Assembly (NCBI GenBank): GCA_042862465.1
Contig: JASTVH010000005.1
Coordinates: forward strand, 310,001-374,000
DNA length: 64,000 nucleotides
Origin: JASTVH01 sp042862465
Lineage (GTDB): Bacteria; Pseudomonadota; Gammaproteobacteria; Pseudomonadales; Oleiphilaceae
Direction: 5' to 3'
Each line of letters opens with the position of its first letter. The first letter of the stretch is position 1. Positions 43,643 to 53,405 of the stretch are shown here, piece by piece. The notes beneath the pieces were generated by a model. That model saw only the letters and a list, made by a program, of their open reading frames with translations, made no database searches and was not told the DNA's origin. Both the position numbers and the translations under genes were made by a program.

Positions 43643-45619
43643 TCAATCCTCTTGCAAAGAGGCGATGTTCTCAAAGTATTTCAGTGCGCCGGGGTTGGCC
43701 AGGGCTTCCTTGTTTTTGACAGGTTCGCCGTGGATGACGTTCCGCACGGCCAGCTCAACAATCTTGCCGCTGATGGTACGGGGGATATCGGGCACCTGGA
43801 CGATCTTGGCCGGTACATGGCGCGGCGTCGTGTTTCGTCGAACGGTGGTGCGGATTTCGTTTTCCAGCTTCTCATCCAGCGTCTCGCCGTCACGCAGTCG
43901 CACGAAAAGCACAACCCGAACGTCATCGTTCCATTGTTGGCCTACGGCCAGGGATTCCAGTACGGCATCCACTTTTTCCACTTGTCGGTAGATTTCCGCA
44001 GTGCCAATGCGAACACCGCCGGGATTCAGTACGGCATCGGAACGGCCGTGGATCACGACGCCTCTCTGTTCCGGGGTGGTCTCTGTGGAGGGATGGTGTT
44101 TGATTTCGCCGAAGTCACCGTGGGCCCAAACTCCCGGAAAGTTTTCGAAATAGGCCTTGCGGTAACGCTCTCCATCGGCGTCGTTCCAGAAATACAGGGG
44201 CATGGAGGGGAACGGTTTTCGGCAGACGAGTTCACCCTTGCCATCGTCTAGCGCCTTGCCCTGGTCATCATAGAAGGCCACATCCATACCCAGACCAATG
44301 CATTGCAGTTCACCGCGGTAAACCGGCAGGATTGGGTTACCCAGGGCAAAGCAGGAGACAATGTCGGTGCCGCCGGAAATGCTGGAGAGGCACAGGTCCT
44401 GTTTGATGTCGCGGTAAATGTATTCGAAGCTCTCATGGGACAGTGGACTGCCGGTGGAAAGCACTGCCTTGAGCGGGTCCAGATTATGACTTTCGGCCGG
44501 CTTGAGTCCGGCTTTTTCGCAGGCGGCATAGTATTTGGCACTGGCACCGAAGACAGTAATGCCTTCCGCTTCTGCCATATCCCAAAGTGATTCCGGGCCC
44601 GGGGCGAAAGGGGAGCCATCATAGAGCACGACGGTGGCCCCCAGTGCCAGGCTGCTCACCAGCCAGTTCCACATCATCCAGCCACAGGTGGTGTAGTAGA
44701 AGACCCGATCGCCGGCGCGAATGTCGGTGTGCAGGGCCAGCTCCTTCAGGTGTTGCAAAAGGGTGCCGCCAATCCCGTGAACAATGCACTTGGGGGCACC
44801 GGTGGTCCCGGAGGAATACATGATGTAGAGAGGAGCGTCGAACGGCATGGGCGTGAAACCGGCAGCCGGTTCTTCTTCCAGCGCCTGGTCCCAGGTCATG
44901 TTTTTGCCGTCGGCCTCGAAGGACAGGCCGCCGATGTTGTCTATGGTGATCCAGCGGGCGAGGTCGGGCAGGGCGTCGACGATTTGCTTGACCCGCTCGC
45001 GGGTGTCGATCTGTTTGCCGTTGTACTGGTAGCCATTGATGGCAATCAGCACCTTGGGCTGAATCTGTCCGAAGCGGTCGAGGACCCCCTGAAAGCCGAA
45101 GTCGGGGGAACAGGAAGACCATACCGCCCCGAGTCGCGCCGCGGCCAACATGCCCACCACCGCTTCGATACCGTTAGGTACAAAACCGGCCACACGATCG
45201 CCGGAGACCACTCCGGAAGCCTGCAGGGTACCCGCCAGCCGGGCGGTCTGCTCGCGCAGCTCGCCAAAGGTTACCGCTCTACCACGGCCGTCTTCACGTT
45301 GTTCAATCAGCGCGGGGGCATCGTCCTCGCCGCGCAACAGATTCTCTGCAAAATTCAGTTTGGCGCCACCGAACCACTTGGCCCCGGGCATGGCGTCGCC
45401 GTTTTCCAGAATCCGCCCGGGGCTGTACGTTCCACGCACATCAAAGTATTGCCAGATGCCTTCCCAGAACTTTTCGGGATTGTCTACCGACCATTGATGC
45501 AGTGCCTCGTAGCTTTCCGGCACCTTTCCGTATTGCTGGTCGAGATAACGACTGAAGTCGCGCAGTCGGGCTTTTTCAATACGCTGACTCGAAGGGATCC
45601 AGAGGGGTTGTTCGGTCAT
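43643..45619 (-). CDS. Acetoacetyl-CoA synthetase (acetoacetate-CoA ligase)
   Basis: A 658-residue ATP-dependent ligase forming acetoacetyl-CoA from acetoacetate and CoA. The adenylate-forming motif YSSGTTGAPKCIVHG, the N-terminal segment PEKFWEGIWQYFDV...AKWFGGAKLNFAENLL and the GGTDIVSCF block match the AACS family. It is the last gene of the liu operon, so it completes leucine breakdown: HMG-CoA lyase yields acetoacetate, which this enzyme activates for thiolysis. Many liu clusters instead rely on a CoA-transferase. I place the start at ATG 45619 (AGGA site). Confidence 0.92.
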   Translation of the reverse strand: MTEQPLWIPSSQRIEKARLRDFSRYLDQQYGKVPESYEALHQWSVDNPEKFWEGIWQYFDVRGTYSPGRILENGDAMPGAKWFGGAKLNFAENLLRGEDDAPALIEQREDGRGRAVTFGELREQTARLAGTLQASGVVSGDRVAGFVPNGIEAVVGMLAAARLGAVWSSCSPDFGFQGVLDRFGQIQPKVLIAINGYQYNGKQIDTRERVKQIVDALPDLARWITIDNIGGLSFEADGKNMTWDQALEEEPAAGFTPMPFDAPLYIMYSSGTTGAPKCIVHGIGGTLLQHLKELALHTDIRAGDRVFYYTTCGWMMWNWLVSSLALGATVVLYDGSPFAPGPESLWDMAEAEGITVFGASAKYYAACEKAGLKPAESHNLDPLKAVLSTGSPLSHESFEYIYRDIKQDLCLSSISGGTDIVSCFALGNPILPVYRGELQCIGLGMDVAFYDDQGKALDDGKGELVCRKPFPSMPLYFWNDADGERYRKAYFENFPGVWAHGDFGEIKHHPSTETTPEQRGVVIHGRSDAVLNPGGVRIGTAEIYRQVEKVDAVLESLAVGQQWNDDVRVVLFVRLRDGETLDEKLENEIRTTVRRNTTPRHVPAKIVQVPDIPRTISGKIVELAVRNVIHGEPVKNKEALANPGALKYFENIASLQED

Positions 45620-45650
45620 GATGTCCTGTCCGTTTCGGCTTCGTTGGCGT

Positions 45651-46565
45651 TCAGTGTGCGGCCTTGGCTGCAAGGGCCTGGCTGATGGCGGTGCCGGCGC
45701 GGGAACGGTTGGGCCGATCCAGGGTGTGACAGATATCTGCACCCAGGCTCGCGACGGCGTCCAGATCGACTCCGGTATCCAGGCCCTGTCCCTGCATCAA
45801 GTAAAGCACATCCTCGGTGGCGACATTGCCGGTGGCGCCGCGGGCATAGGGGCAGCCGCCCAGACCTGCGACGGCGCTGTCGAAGATGCGGATATCCCGT
45901 TCCAGACCCGCCATGATATTGGCCAGGGCCTGACCGTAGGTATCGTGACAGTGCAGGGCGACCCGCTCCGGATTGGCCACTGAAAAAATGGCATCCAGCA
46001 GATTGTGGATTTCCCGTGGCCGGGCTACGCCGATCGTGTCCCCCAGTGACACTTCATCGGCGCCCAGGTGCAGCAGCCGCCGGGTCACCTCCGCCACCTG
46101 AGCCGGCGCAATGGCTCCGGCATAGGGACAGCCCACGACACAGGAGACATAGGCACGCACGCGCAGGCCCTGATGTCTGGCTTCCTGCATAACAGGCTTG
46201 AAGCGTTCCAGGCTCTCGTCGATGCTGCAGTTGATGTTCTTGCGGGTGAACTCATCGGACGCGGCCGTGAAGACCGCAACGGTGTCCACCTGGCTCTCCA
46301 GGGCGGCTTCCAGGCCTTTCTGGTTGGGCACCAGGGCATGGATATGCAGCCCCGCATGTGGCTGTATGCCGGCAATCACCTCGGCGGTGCCGGCCATCTG
46401 GGGCACCCATTTGGGCGAGACGAAGCTGCCGGCTTCGATATCCCGGAGTCCCGCATCGGCGAGGCGATTGAACCAGTCGGTCCTTTGCGATGCCGGAATT
46501 TCATTGGCTTCATTCTGAAGGCCGTCCCGCAGGCCCACTTCCACGATTCTGACATGCTCAGTCAT
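45651..46565 (-). CDS. liuE: Hydroxymethylglutaryl-CoA lyase
   Basis: A 304-residue TIM-barrel lyase cleaving HMG-CoA to acetyl-CoA and acetoacetate. It starts with VRIVEVGLRDGLQNEANEIP (metal-binding Asp), has DTIGVA and the signature GLGGCPYARGATGNVATEDVLYL with the catalytic Cys in the C-terminal part. The start overlaps the liuD stop by 8 bp. Sixth gene of the liu operon. Confidence 0.95.
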   Translation of the reverse strand: MTEHVRIVEVGLRDGLQNEANEIPASQRTDWFNRLADAGLRDIEAGSFVSPKWVPQMAGTAEVIAGIQPHAGLHIHALVPNQKGLEAALESQVDTVAVFTAASDEFTRKNINCSIDESLERFKPVMQEARHQGLRVRAYVSCVVGCPYAGAIAPAQVAEVTRRLLHLGADEVSLGDTIGVARPREIHNLLDAIFSVANPERVALHCHDTYGQALANIMAGLERDIRIFDSAVAGLGGCPYARGATGNVATEDVLYLMQGQGLDTGVDLDAVASLGADICHTLDRPNRSRAGTAISQALAAKAAH

Positions 46566-48549
46566 CGTCCGTTTCCTCCGGCTCGAATTCCACCAGAACC
46601 TGCTCCGCTTCCACGCTGTCGCCGACCGCGCACATCAGCTCCAAAACCTTGCCACGGGCAGGCGCGCGCACGGTGTGTTCCATCTTCATCGCCTCCATGA
46701 TAACCAGGGCGGCACCGGCTTCCACCACATCGCCCTCGGCGCAGGGCACCGCCGTGATGCGGCCATGCATGGGCGCCGTCAATGCCTTTTCATCCTCTTC
46801 GGCATGGGCCATTTCCGGGTGGTTGATGCTGACGTTCCACTGTTCACCGTGAGCAAACACTGTCCAGGTTGCAATGCCATCGAACACCGTATGGATGGAC
46901 CATTTGCGGCCGTCACTGCGAACCCGGAGCGCATCCGCTTCCGGTTGCCAGCGCACCAGGACCTCGGTGTCGCTGTCTTCCTTGCGATAGCGGAGACGGG
47001 CGCGATCCTCAAGCCGGTACTGGAGGATATGATTTTCGCCGTCCAGGCGAATCTCGGCCTGTTGCCAGTCGGAGGCGCCCAGGCGCCAGCCCGGCACTGA
47101 CGTCCACGGATCGTGTGGGTCCCGGGAGCTCCAGGCGTCGTCGATCCAGCCGACAAGAGCGCTGACCAGCTGCTGCTCCGTATCAAAGGGGTTGCGGTGA
47201 AGCTGGCCGGCGTGATCCTCCACGAAAAGGGTGGTGAGTTCGGCATCACGGAAATCGGCGGTATCCAGGGCCCGGACCAGGTAACCGGTATTGGTCTTCA
47301 GCCCGGCCAGACGGTGGGCCGACAGGGCATCCACCAGTCGCTGACGCGCACTCTCGCGGTTGGGGCCCCATGCAATGAGCTTGGCCAGCATGGGGTCATA
47401 ATCCGATCCCACCACCAGGCTTTCCCGAAGCCCGGTATCGATACGGACACCTTCCAGATCGGCCGGTACAGACAGGTGGGTGATGCGCCCGGTGGTGGGC
47501 AGGAACTCCCGGTCAGGGTCCTCGGCATAGAGACGTGCTTCAATGGCATGTCCTTTTTGACGGAGGTCGTGTTGCGCCCAGGGCAGGGGTTCGCCCTGGG
47601 CCACCCGGATCTGCCATTCCACCAGATCGAGGCCGGTGACGAGTTCGGTCACCGGGTGTTCCACCTGCAGGCGCGTGTTCATTTCCATGAAGTAGAAACG
47701 CTGCTCCGCGTCCACCAGAAATTCCACGGTGCCGGCTCCTACATAATCCACCGCCTGACCGGCCCGTACCGCGGCCTCGCCCATGGCCTGGCGCACCTTG
47801 TCGTCGAGACCTGGCGCGGGCGCTTCTTCAATGATCTTCTGGTGGCGCCGCTGAATGGAACAGTCACGATCGAACAGGTACACGCCGTTGCCAGCCTGGT
47901 CAAAAAGAATCTGGACCTCGACGTGACGGGGACGCTCGACGTACCGTTCCAGCAGCAGATGGTCGTTGCCAAACGAGGAGGCCGCCTCCCGGCGCGCCCC
48001 TTCCAGCCCTTCGTGCAGGGCCTCCTGGCTGCGCACCACACGCATGCCCTTGCCGCCACCGCCGGCACTGGCCTTGATCAGCAGGGGGAAGCCGATGCGT
48101 TCGGCCTCGCGAACCAGGAGGTCGGTGTCCTGACCTTCCCCGTGGTAACCGGGAACCAGCGGGACATTCGCCTTTTCCATCAATTGTTTGGAAACGCTTT
48201 TTAAACCCATTTCTTCAATGGCGCGGATGGGAGGCCCTATGAAGATGATGCCGGCTTCTTCGCAGCGTCGGGCAAAGGTGGCGTTTTCCGAGAGGAAGCC
48301 GTAGCCCGGATGGATCGCGTTGGCGCCGGTCTGTTGGGCTGCCTCGATGACACGATCGATGTTGAGGTAGCTTTCACGGGGCGAGGCCGGGCCAATAGGC
48401 ACGGCTTCGTCGGCGGCGGCCACGTGGGGGGCATCGACGTCGGCATCGGAATAGACGGCGACGCTGCCAATCCCCATGTCGTGGGCCGTGCGCATGATAC
48501 GCAGGGCGATTTCCCCGCGGTTGGCAATCAGGATCTTGCGGATTGTCAC
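46558..48549 (-). CDS. liuD: Methylcrotonyl-CoA carboxylase, biotin-carrying alpha subunit
   Basis: A 663-residue biotin carboxylase plus biotin carrier protein. Residues 1-450 are the ATP-grasp carboxylase: RKILIANRGEIALRI, IKASAGGGGKGMRVV and MNTRLQVEHPVTELVTG. The C-terminal biotinyl domain has the lysine in MEAMKMEH. Pairs with LiuB to carboxylate 3-methylcrotonyl-CoA. The GTG at 48549 has an ideal GGGAGGAA site and overlaps the liuC stop in a GTGA arrangement. Confidence 0.94.
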   Translation of the reverse strand: MTIRKILIANRGEIALRIMRTAHDMGIGSVAVYSDADVDAPHVAAADEAVPIGPASPRESYLNIDRVIEAAQQTGANAIHPGYGFLSENATFARRCEEAGIIFIGPPIRAIEEMGLKSVSKQLMEKANVPLVPGYHGEGQDTDLLVREAERIGFPLLIKASAGGGGKGMRVVRSQEALHEGLEGARREAASSFGNDHLLLERYVERPRHVEVQILFDQAGNGVYLFDRDCSIQRRHQKIIEEAPAPGLDDKVRQAMGEAAVRAGQAVDYVGAGTVEFLVDAEQRFYFMEMNTRLQVEHPVTELVTGLDLVEWQIRVAQGEPLPWAQHDLRQKGHAIEARLYAEDPDREFLPTTGRITHLSVPADLEGVRIDTGLRESLVVGSDYDPMLAKLIAWGPNRESARQRLVDALSAHRLAGLKTNTGYLVRALDTADFRDAELTTLFVEDHAGQLHRNPFDTEQQLVSALVGWIDDAWSSRDPHDPWTSVPGWRLGASDWQQAEIRLDGENHILQYRLEDRARLRYRKEDSDTEVLVRWQPEADALRVRSDGRKWSIHTVFDGIATWTVFAHGEQWNVSINHPEMAHAEEDEKALTAPMHGRITAVPCAEGDVVEAGAALVIMEAMKMEHTVRAPARGKVLELMCAVGDSVEAEQVLVEFEPEETDDD

Positions 48550-49349
48550 GACTGTTCCTCCCGCCACGCCGGTTGTCGTTTTTCGAAGAAGGCGGTGAGG
48601 CCTTCCTGGCCTTCTTCTGCGGTGCGCAGACGTGCGATGAGGTCGGCCGTATCGTTGCGCAGCTGGTCGTCCGGGAAGGCGTCATCCACCCGCGCAATCA
48701 GTCCCTTGGTCGCGTGAAGCGCCTGCGGGCCGGCCGCGGCCAGATCCGCCACCAACTGGTCGATACGCTCGTCCAGTTGGGCTTCAGGCTGCACTTCGTG
48801 AACCAGCTGAAGGCGACGAGCGTTGTCGGCGTCCATCACTTCCGCGGTGAGCATATAGCGGCGGGCGGCGCGGATGCCGATAGCGCGAATGACGTAAGGG
48901 CTGATTACGGCGGGTGAGAGGCCGAGGCGCACTTCGCTGAGGCAGAACCGGGCGTTGTCCGTGGCCACGGCGATATCGCAGCAGCAGATCAGCCCCAGGG
49001 CGCCGCCAAATGCCGCACCCTGGACCCGTGCCACGGTAGGCTGGGGCAGGGTGTCAAGGCGATGCATCAGCTGAGCCAGGCGCAGAGCGTCCTTTTTGTT
49101 GTCCGCCTCATCGAGCTGAGCGGTTTCGCGCATCCAGCCCAGGTCAGCACCCGCTGAAAAATGCCGGCCTTCCGCGTCCAGCACCACCACCCGGACACGC
49201 TCGTCCCGGGCAATCTGTTCCAGATGCCGGGTCAGTGTGGCGATGATGCCGGCGTCAAAGGCGTTGCGTTTGTCCGGGCGGTTCAGGGTCAGTCGAGCCA
49301 CGCCCTGGTCATTGAGCGTCAGGCGAACTGTGTCTTCGGTATCGGTCAT
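48546..49349 (-). CDS. liuC: Methylglutaconyl-CoA hydratase (enoyl-CoA hydratase family)
   Basis: A 267-residue crotonase-fold protein hydrating 3-methylglutaconyl-CoA to HMG-CoA. The oxyanion-hole segments are HFSAGADLGWM and RVQGAAFGGALGLICCCDIAVA, and the LSEVRLGLSPAVISPYVIRAIG segment fits. I place the start at 49349, 11 bp after the liuB stop; a longer frame extends into liuB. It overlaps liuD by 4 bp. Confidence 0.93.
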   Translation of the reverse strand: MTDTEDTVRLTLNDQGVARLTLNRPDKRNAFDAGIIATLTRHLEQIARDERVRVVVLDAEGRHFSAGADLGWMRETAQLDEADNKKDALRLAQLMHRLDTLPQPTVARVQGAAFGGALGLICCCDIAVATDNARFCLSEVRLGLSPAVISPYVIRAIGIRAARRYMLTAEVMDADNARRLQLVHEVQPEAQLDERIDQLVADLAAAGPQALHATKGLIARVDDAFPDDQLRNDTADLIARLRTAEEGQEGLTAFFEKRQPAWREEQS

Positions 49350-49360
49350 CGTTCTCTCCA

Positions 49361-50968
49361 TCACATGCGGAAGACGCCGAAGCGTGTCTCGGGAATTGGG
49401 GCATTGAGCGAGGCTGATAGGGCCAGAGCGAGCACGGTACGGGTCTGGGCCGGGTCGATGATGCCATCGTCCCATAGCCGGGCCGAGGCGTAGTACGGGT
49501 CGGACTGTCGCTCAAACTGATCGACAATGGGTTGCTTGAAAGCGTCCTCATCTTCCTGGGACCAGCTCTCGCCCTGGCGCTCAATGCGGGCGCGCTTGAC
49601 GTCCGCCAGTACGCCGGCGGCCTGCTCGCCCCCCATGACCGCAATGCGGGCGTTGGGCCACATCCAAAGGAAACGGGGATTGTAGGCCCGGCCGCACATA
49701 CCGTAGTTGCCAGCGCCGTAGCTGCCGCCGATGATCACAGTAAACTTGGGCACCTGGGCACAGGCCACCGCGGTCACCAATTTGGCACCGTGTTTGGCGA
49801 TGCCGCCTTCCTCCGCCTGCTTGCCAACCATGAAGCCGGTGATGTTCTGCAGGAAAATCAGTGGAATCTTGCGCTGGCAGCACAACTCCACGAAGTGTGC
49901 TCCTTTCATCGCCGATTCCGAGAACAGGATGCCGTTGTTGGCGAGTATCCCCACGGGCATGCCCTGGATATGGGCAAATCCGCAGACCAGGGTGGCCCCG
50001 TAACGGGCCTTGAATTCATCGAACTCCGAGCCGTCCACGAGGCGGGCGATCACCTCATGCACATCGTAGGGCGTGCGCAGGTCCGTGGGCAGTACGCCAT
50101 AGATGTCCTCGGTCGGATAAGCCGGTTCCCGGGGCTTGCGGCGATCAAGATAGGTGCCCTGAGGCCGGTTGAGGTTGCGGACGCAGGCCCGGGCCTTCTC
50201 AAGGGCCTCCACCTCATCGTTGGCGAAATGATCGGCCACGCCACTGGTGCCGCAGTGCACATCGGCGCCGCCCAGCTCCTCGGCTGAGACGGTTTCACCG
50301 GTAGCGGCTTTTACCAGGGGCGGCCCGGCCAGGAAGATCGAGCTCTGCCCCTTGACCATGATGCTTTCGTCCGCCATGGCCGGCACATAGGCGCCGCCGG
50401 CGGTGCACAGCCCCATGACCACTGCGATCTGGGGGATGCCCTTGGCGGACATGTTGGCCTGACGATAGAAAATGTGGCCAAAGTCTTCTTTGTCCGGGAA
50501 CACCTCGTCCTGTTCTGGCAGGTTGGCACCGCCGGAGTCCACCAGGTAGATACAGGGGAGATGGTTTTCCTCGGCCACGGTTTGGGCACGGATATGCTTC
50601 TTGACCGTGAGCGGGTAATAGGTGCCCCCTTTTACGGTGGAGTCGTTGGCCAGGATCATGCAGTCGACGCCGCAAACACGGCCGATACCCGCCACCGCAC
50701 CAGCAGCTGGAACCGACTCATGGTAGACGTCATGGGCCGCGAGCGGTGCGATCTCCAGGAACGGTGAGCCCGGATCCAGCAGCCGGTTGATCCGTTCCCT
50801 GGGCAGCAGCTTGCCCTTGGCCTTGTGCCGCGCCTGGGCCTTTTTACCACCACCTTCGTGGATGTCAGCGAGCTTCTCACGCAACTGGCCGGCAAGACGC
50901 TGATGATGCTGCTTGCGTTCCTGAAACTCGCTGGAATGCGTGTGGACCTTGCTTTCTATCTTGCTCAT
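49361..50968 (-). CDS. liuB: Methylcrotonyl-CoA carboxylase, beta (carboxyltransferase) subunit
   Basis: A 535-residue carboxyltransferase of the crotonase superfamily with N- and C-terminal halves. Diagnostic stretches are [48 protein letters not shown] and [28 protein letters not shown]. Transfers carboxyl from LiuD-biotin to 3-methylcrotonyl-CoA. It is 8 bp after the liuA stop. Full-length. Confidence 0.95.
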   Translation of the reverse strand: MSKIESKVHTHSSEFQERKQHHQRLAGQLREKLADIHEGGGKKAQARHKAKGKLLPRERINRLLDPGSPFLEIAPLAAHDVYHESVPAAGAVAGIGRVCGVDCMILANDSTVKGGTYYPLTVKKHIRAQTVAEENHLPCIYLVDSGGANLPEQDEVFPDKEDFGHIFYRQANMSAKGIPQIAVVMGLCTAGGAYVPAMADESIMVKGQSSIFLAGPPLVKAATGETVSAEELGGADVHCGTSGVADHFANDEVEALEKARACVRNLNRPQGTYLDRRKPREPAYPTEDIYGVLPTDLRTPYDVHEVIARLVDGSEFDEFKARYGATLVCGFAHIQGMPVGILANNGILFSESAMKGAHFVELCCQRKIPLIFLQNITGFMVGKQAEEGGIAKHGAKLVTAVACAQVPKFTVIIGGSYGAGNYGMCGRAYNPRFLWMWPNARIAVMGGEQAAGVLADVKRARIERQGESWSQEDEDAFKQPIVDQFERQSDPYYASARLWDDGIIDPAQTRTVLALALSASLNAPIPETRFGVFRM

Positions 50969-50976
50969 GGCAGCCC

Positions 50977-52146
50977 TCAGCGGCTTTCCCGGAACAGTTC
51001 GCGACCGATCAGCATGCGGCGGATCTCCTGGGTGCCGGCGCCGATCTCGTAGAGTTTGGCATCACGCAGCAGACGCCCGGTGGGGAACTCGTTGATGTAG
51101 CCGTTGCCGCCCAGGATCTGAATGGCTTCCAGGGCCATTTTGGTCGCACGCTCGGAACAGTAGAGGATGGCCCCGGCGGCATCCTTGCGGGTGGTTTCGC
51201 CACGATCACAGGACGCGGCCACCGCATACAGGTAGCTGCGCGAGGCGTTCAATTCGGTATACATGTCGGCCAGCTTTGCCTGGATCATCTGGAATTCCCC
51301 GATGGGCTGGTCGAACTGCTTGCGTTCATGAACGTAGGGCACCACTTGATCCATGCAGGCTTGCATGATGCCGGTGGGGCCGCCGGACAGGACCACACGT
51401 TCGTAATCCAGGCCGGACATCAGTACCCGCACGCCCTGGTTATAGCCGCCCAGAATGTTCTCTTCGGGGACCTCGACGTCCTCAAAGATCAGTTCGCAGG
51501 TGTTGGAACCACGCATGCCGAGCTTGTCGAGTTTGGGGCCGCGGCTGAAGCCGGCCCAGTCGCGCTCGACAATGAAGGCGGTGATGCCATAGGGCCCCTC
51601 ATCGGGATCGGTCTTGGCGTAGATCACATAGGTGTGTGCGTCCGGGCCGTTGGTAATCCACATCTTGCTGCCGTTGAGGATGAAACGGTCCCCTTTTTTC
51701 ACCGCCCGCAACTTCATGGACACCACATCGGAACCGGCGTTGGGCTCGCTCATGGCCAGGGCGCCGATATGCTCGCCGCTCACCAGCTTGGGCAGGTACT
51801 TCTCTTTCTGGGCGTCGGTGCCGTTGCGGTGAATCTGGTTGACGCAGAGGTTGGAGTGGGCACCGTAGCTCAGACCAATGGACCCGGAGGCGCGGCTGAT
51901 CTCTTCCATGGCGATGACGTGCGCCAGATAGCCCATGTTGCTGCCGCCGTATTGCTCATCCACGGTCATGCCCAGCAGGCCCATGGCACCCAGTCGAGGC
52001 CAGAGTTCGTTGGGGAAGGCGTTATCGCGGTCGGTTTTGTCTGCCACGGGAACGATTTCGTCACGGCAGAAGTTGTAAACCTGATCGCGAAGCATGGACA
52101 GGGTTTCGTCCAGGCCAAAGTTCAGGGTGGTGTAGGGCGTTTTCAT
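50977..52146 (-). CDS. liuA: Isovaleryl-CoA dehydrogenase
   Basis: A 389-residue FAD acyl-CoA dehydrogenase oxidising isovaleryl-CoA to 3-methylcrotonyl-CoA, giving electrons to ETF. The three ACAD regions are seen: [38 protein letters not shown] and the C-terminal [42 protein letters not shown]. It starts within the end of liuR (4-bp overlap). Together with EtfAB and EtfD (37.7-41.9 kb) it forms a full electron path to quinone. Confidence 0.94.
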   Translation of the reverse strand: MKTPYTTLNFGLDETLSMLRDQVYNFCRDEIVPVADKTDRDNAFPNELWPRLGAMGLLGMTVDEQYGGSNMGYLAHVIAMEEISRASGSIGLSYGAHSNLCVNQIHRNGTDAQKEKYLPKLVSGEHIGALAMSEPNAGSDVVSMKLRAVKKGDRFILNGSKMWITNGPDAHTYVIYAKTDPDEGPYGITAFIVERDWAGFSRGPKLDKLGMRGSNTCELIFEDVEVPEENILGGYNQGVRVLMSGLDYERVVLSGGPTGIMQACMDQVVPYVHERKQFDQPIGEFQMIQAKLADMYTELNASRSYLYAVAASCDRGETTRKDAAGAILYCSERATKMALEAIQILGGNGYINEFPTGRLLRDAKLYEIGAGTQEIRRMLIGRELFRESR

Positions 52147-52562
52147 AGGGCCTCTCCGGTGTTCTCGTCAGTCTGTTGCTGTTCTATACGCAAGGCTTCC
52201 CGGCAGCGCTGTTCGGCGCCGTCGAGTTCTTTCTGCATGATCGCGATATCGTCCAGCTGTTGCTGAAGTTGATCGCGGCGATCCTGGATCTTGTCGAGCA
52301 GCGCCTGGAGCTGACGGGCGTTGCCGGATTCGGGATCGTACATATTGATGATGTCGCGGGATTCGGCGAGGCTGAACCCGAGACGGCGACCGCGCAGGAC
52401 CAGCACGAGCTTGACTCGGTCGGCCTCGCTGTAGATGCGGGTCTGCCCCTCACGCTTGGGATCAAGCAGGCCGGCTTCTTCGTAGAAGCGGATGGTCCGC
52501 GTGGTGATGTCGAACTCGGTCGCAAGATCGCGGATGGAATAGGTGCGTTTTTTCTTGCTCAT
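52143..52562 (-). CDS. liuR: MerR family regulator of leucine catabolism
   Basis: A 139-residue MerR-type DNA-binding protein. Helix-turn-helix and wing: [45 protein letters not shown], followed by a coiled dimerisation helix ([32 protein letters not shown]). It is the first gene of the liu operon, the usual place of LiuR. I take ATG 52562 ([10 protein letters not shown]); an ATG at 52586 would put the start directly against a 16-bp palindrome and leaves no room for a ribosome-binding site. No ligand-binding domain is visible, as in other LiuR proteins. Confidence 0.88.
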   Translation of the reverse strand: MSKKKRTYSIRDLATEFDITTRTIRFYEEAGLLDPKREGQTRIYSEADRVKLVLVLRGRRLGFSLAESRDIINMYDPESGNARQLQALLDKIQDRRDQLQQQLDDIAIMQKELDGAEQRCREALRIEQQQTDENTGEAL

Positions 52563-52586
52563 GAAATCAGATATTGCCTCAGCCAT

Positions 52587-52602
52587 ACGTTTACGTAAAC
52601 GT
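52587..52602. promoter_or_regulatory. 16-bp palindrome, probable LiuR operator
   Basis: ACGTTTACGTAAACGT is a perfect palindrome just upstream of the liu operon, beside GTTAAC. MerR-type regulators bind such sites between promoter elements. On the minus strand a -10-like CAATAT lies 17 bp downstream of TTTACG, so the operator could sit in the promoter. Confidence 0.7.
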
Positions 52603-52654
52603 TAACCTAGAATTTGAATCGGGCGCAAGCGAAAAACACCATTCTGGAAATGGA

Positions 52655-53317
52655 TTATCGCAGGGAGTCGATCAGGCGCTTGTTGAGGTCAACCCAACGG
52701 TCGAGCTTTTTGGCTTCGCCGATGCGTCGGCTTTTGCCGCGGAGCTTGGTGAGCCACAGGCCTTCGCCGTTAAAGCTGTAGACTGGCTGCAGGTCGTCGC
52801 GTTCTGAGGCGGGTTTGATGTCGTCAACGAGGTTGTCGAGTATCAGTGGGTCGGCATCGGGTGTCGGATAATAGGCGAGGATCATGTGCGCCTGGTTCAG
52901 CTCCAGGGCCTTGACGTAGACGATGCGCAGCTTGTCGTCGGGAACGCCGAGCGAGCGCAGGGTCAGGTACTTGGCGATGGAAAAGTCCTCGCAATCGCCG
53001 CCGTTGGTGGCTAGAAATTCCACCGGCGTTGCCCAGTAATCTTCCTGGCCCCAATGGCCGATATCACTGATGAAGGGAATGCTGTTGAAGAAACCGTTCA
53101 CGAGGCGGAGTTGCCGGTCTTCCGGGGCGTTCCGGCTGATTTCGGACAGTTCCTGCCATTTTTCCAGCCGCTGACGCGCATCACTCCCGAATTGCTTCTG
53201 CACCATGTCCAGCAGTTTCGGCGCCAGCTCCAGCGCGAATGCGAACGAGGACAGCAGCACTAAAGCCGCCAGCAGGTTCGACATCAACCGCCTGGATGCG
53301 AATCGAGTCAGGAGCAT
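52655..53317 (-). CDS. lapG: LapG-like periplasmic cysteine protease
   Basis: A 220-residue transglutaminase-like peptidase of the bacterial BTLCP family, which cleaves a large surface adhesin near its N-terminus to release cells from a biofilm. Its signal peptide or membrane anchor is the hydrophobic stretch at about 12-30. The catalytic triad is intact: Cys109 in NGGDCEDFSIAKY, His144 in QAHMILAYY and Asp161 in LILDNL. The triad spacing is the family's. LapG is normally controlled by the c-di-GMP receptor LapD and cuts LapA; neither is in the window. An in-frame ATG at 53284 would give a shorter signal peptide. Confidence 0.88.
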   Translation of the reverse strand: MLLTRFASRRLMSNLLAALVLLSSFAFALELAPKLLDMVQKQFGSDARQRLEKWQELSEISRNAPEDRQLRLVNGFFNSIPFISDIGHWGQEDYWATPVEFLATNGGDCEDFSIAKYLTLRSLGVPDDKLRIVYVKALELNQAHMILAYYPTPDADPLILDNLVDDIKPASERDDLQPVYSFNGEGLWLTKLRGKSRRIGEAKKLDRWVDLNKRLIDSLR

Positions 53318-53405
53318 ACTTCATCCGCAAGTTGGTGTGCTGTCAGATATAAAGCCATCCTGTCAGCGGGCCGCTATGAGTCCATCTGCGGCGTTGCGCT
53401 GTACA

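Noticed and set aside
44729..45685. A 318-codon plus-strand open frame
   Set aside because: Complement of the acetoacetyl-CoA synthetase gene.
47113..48204. A 363-codon plus-strand open frame
   Set aside because: Complement of liuD; low-complexity His/Gly-rich product as expected for an antisense frame.
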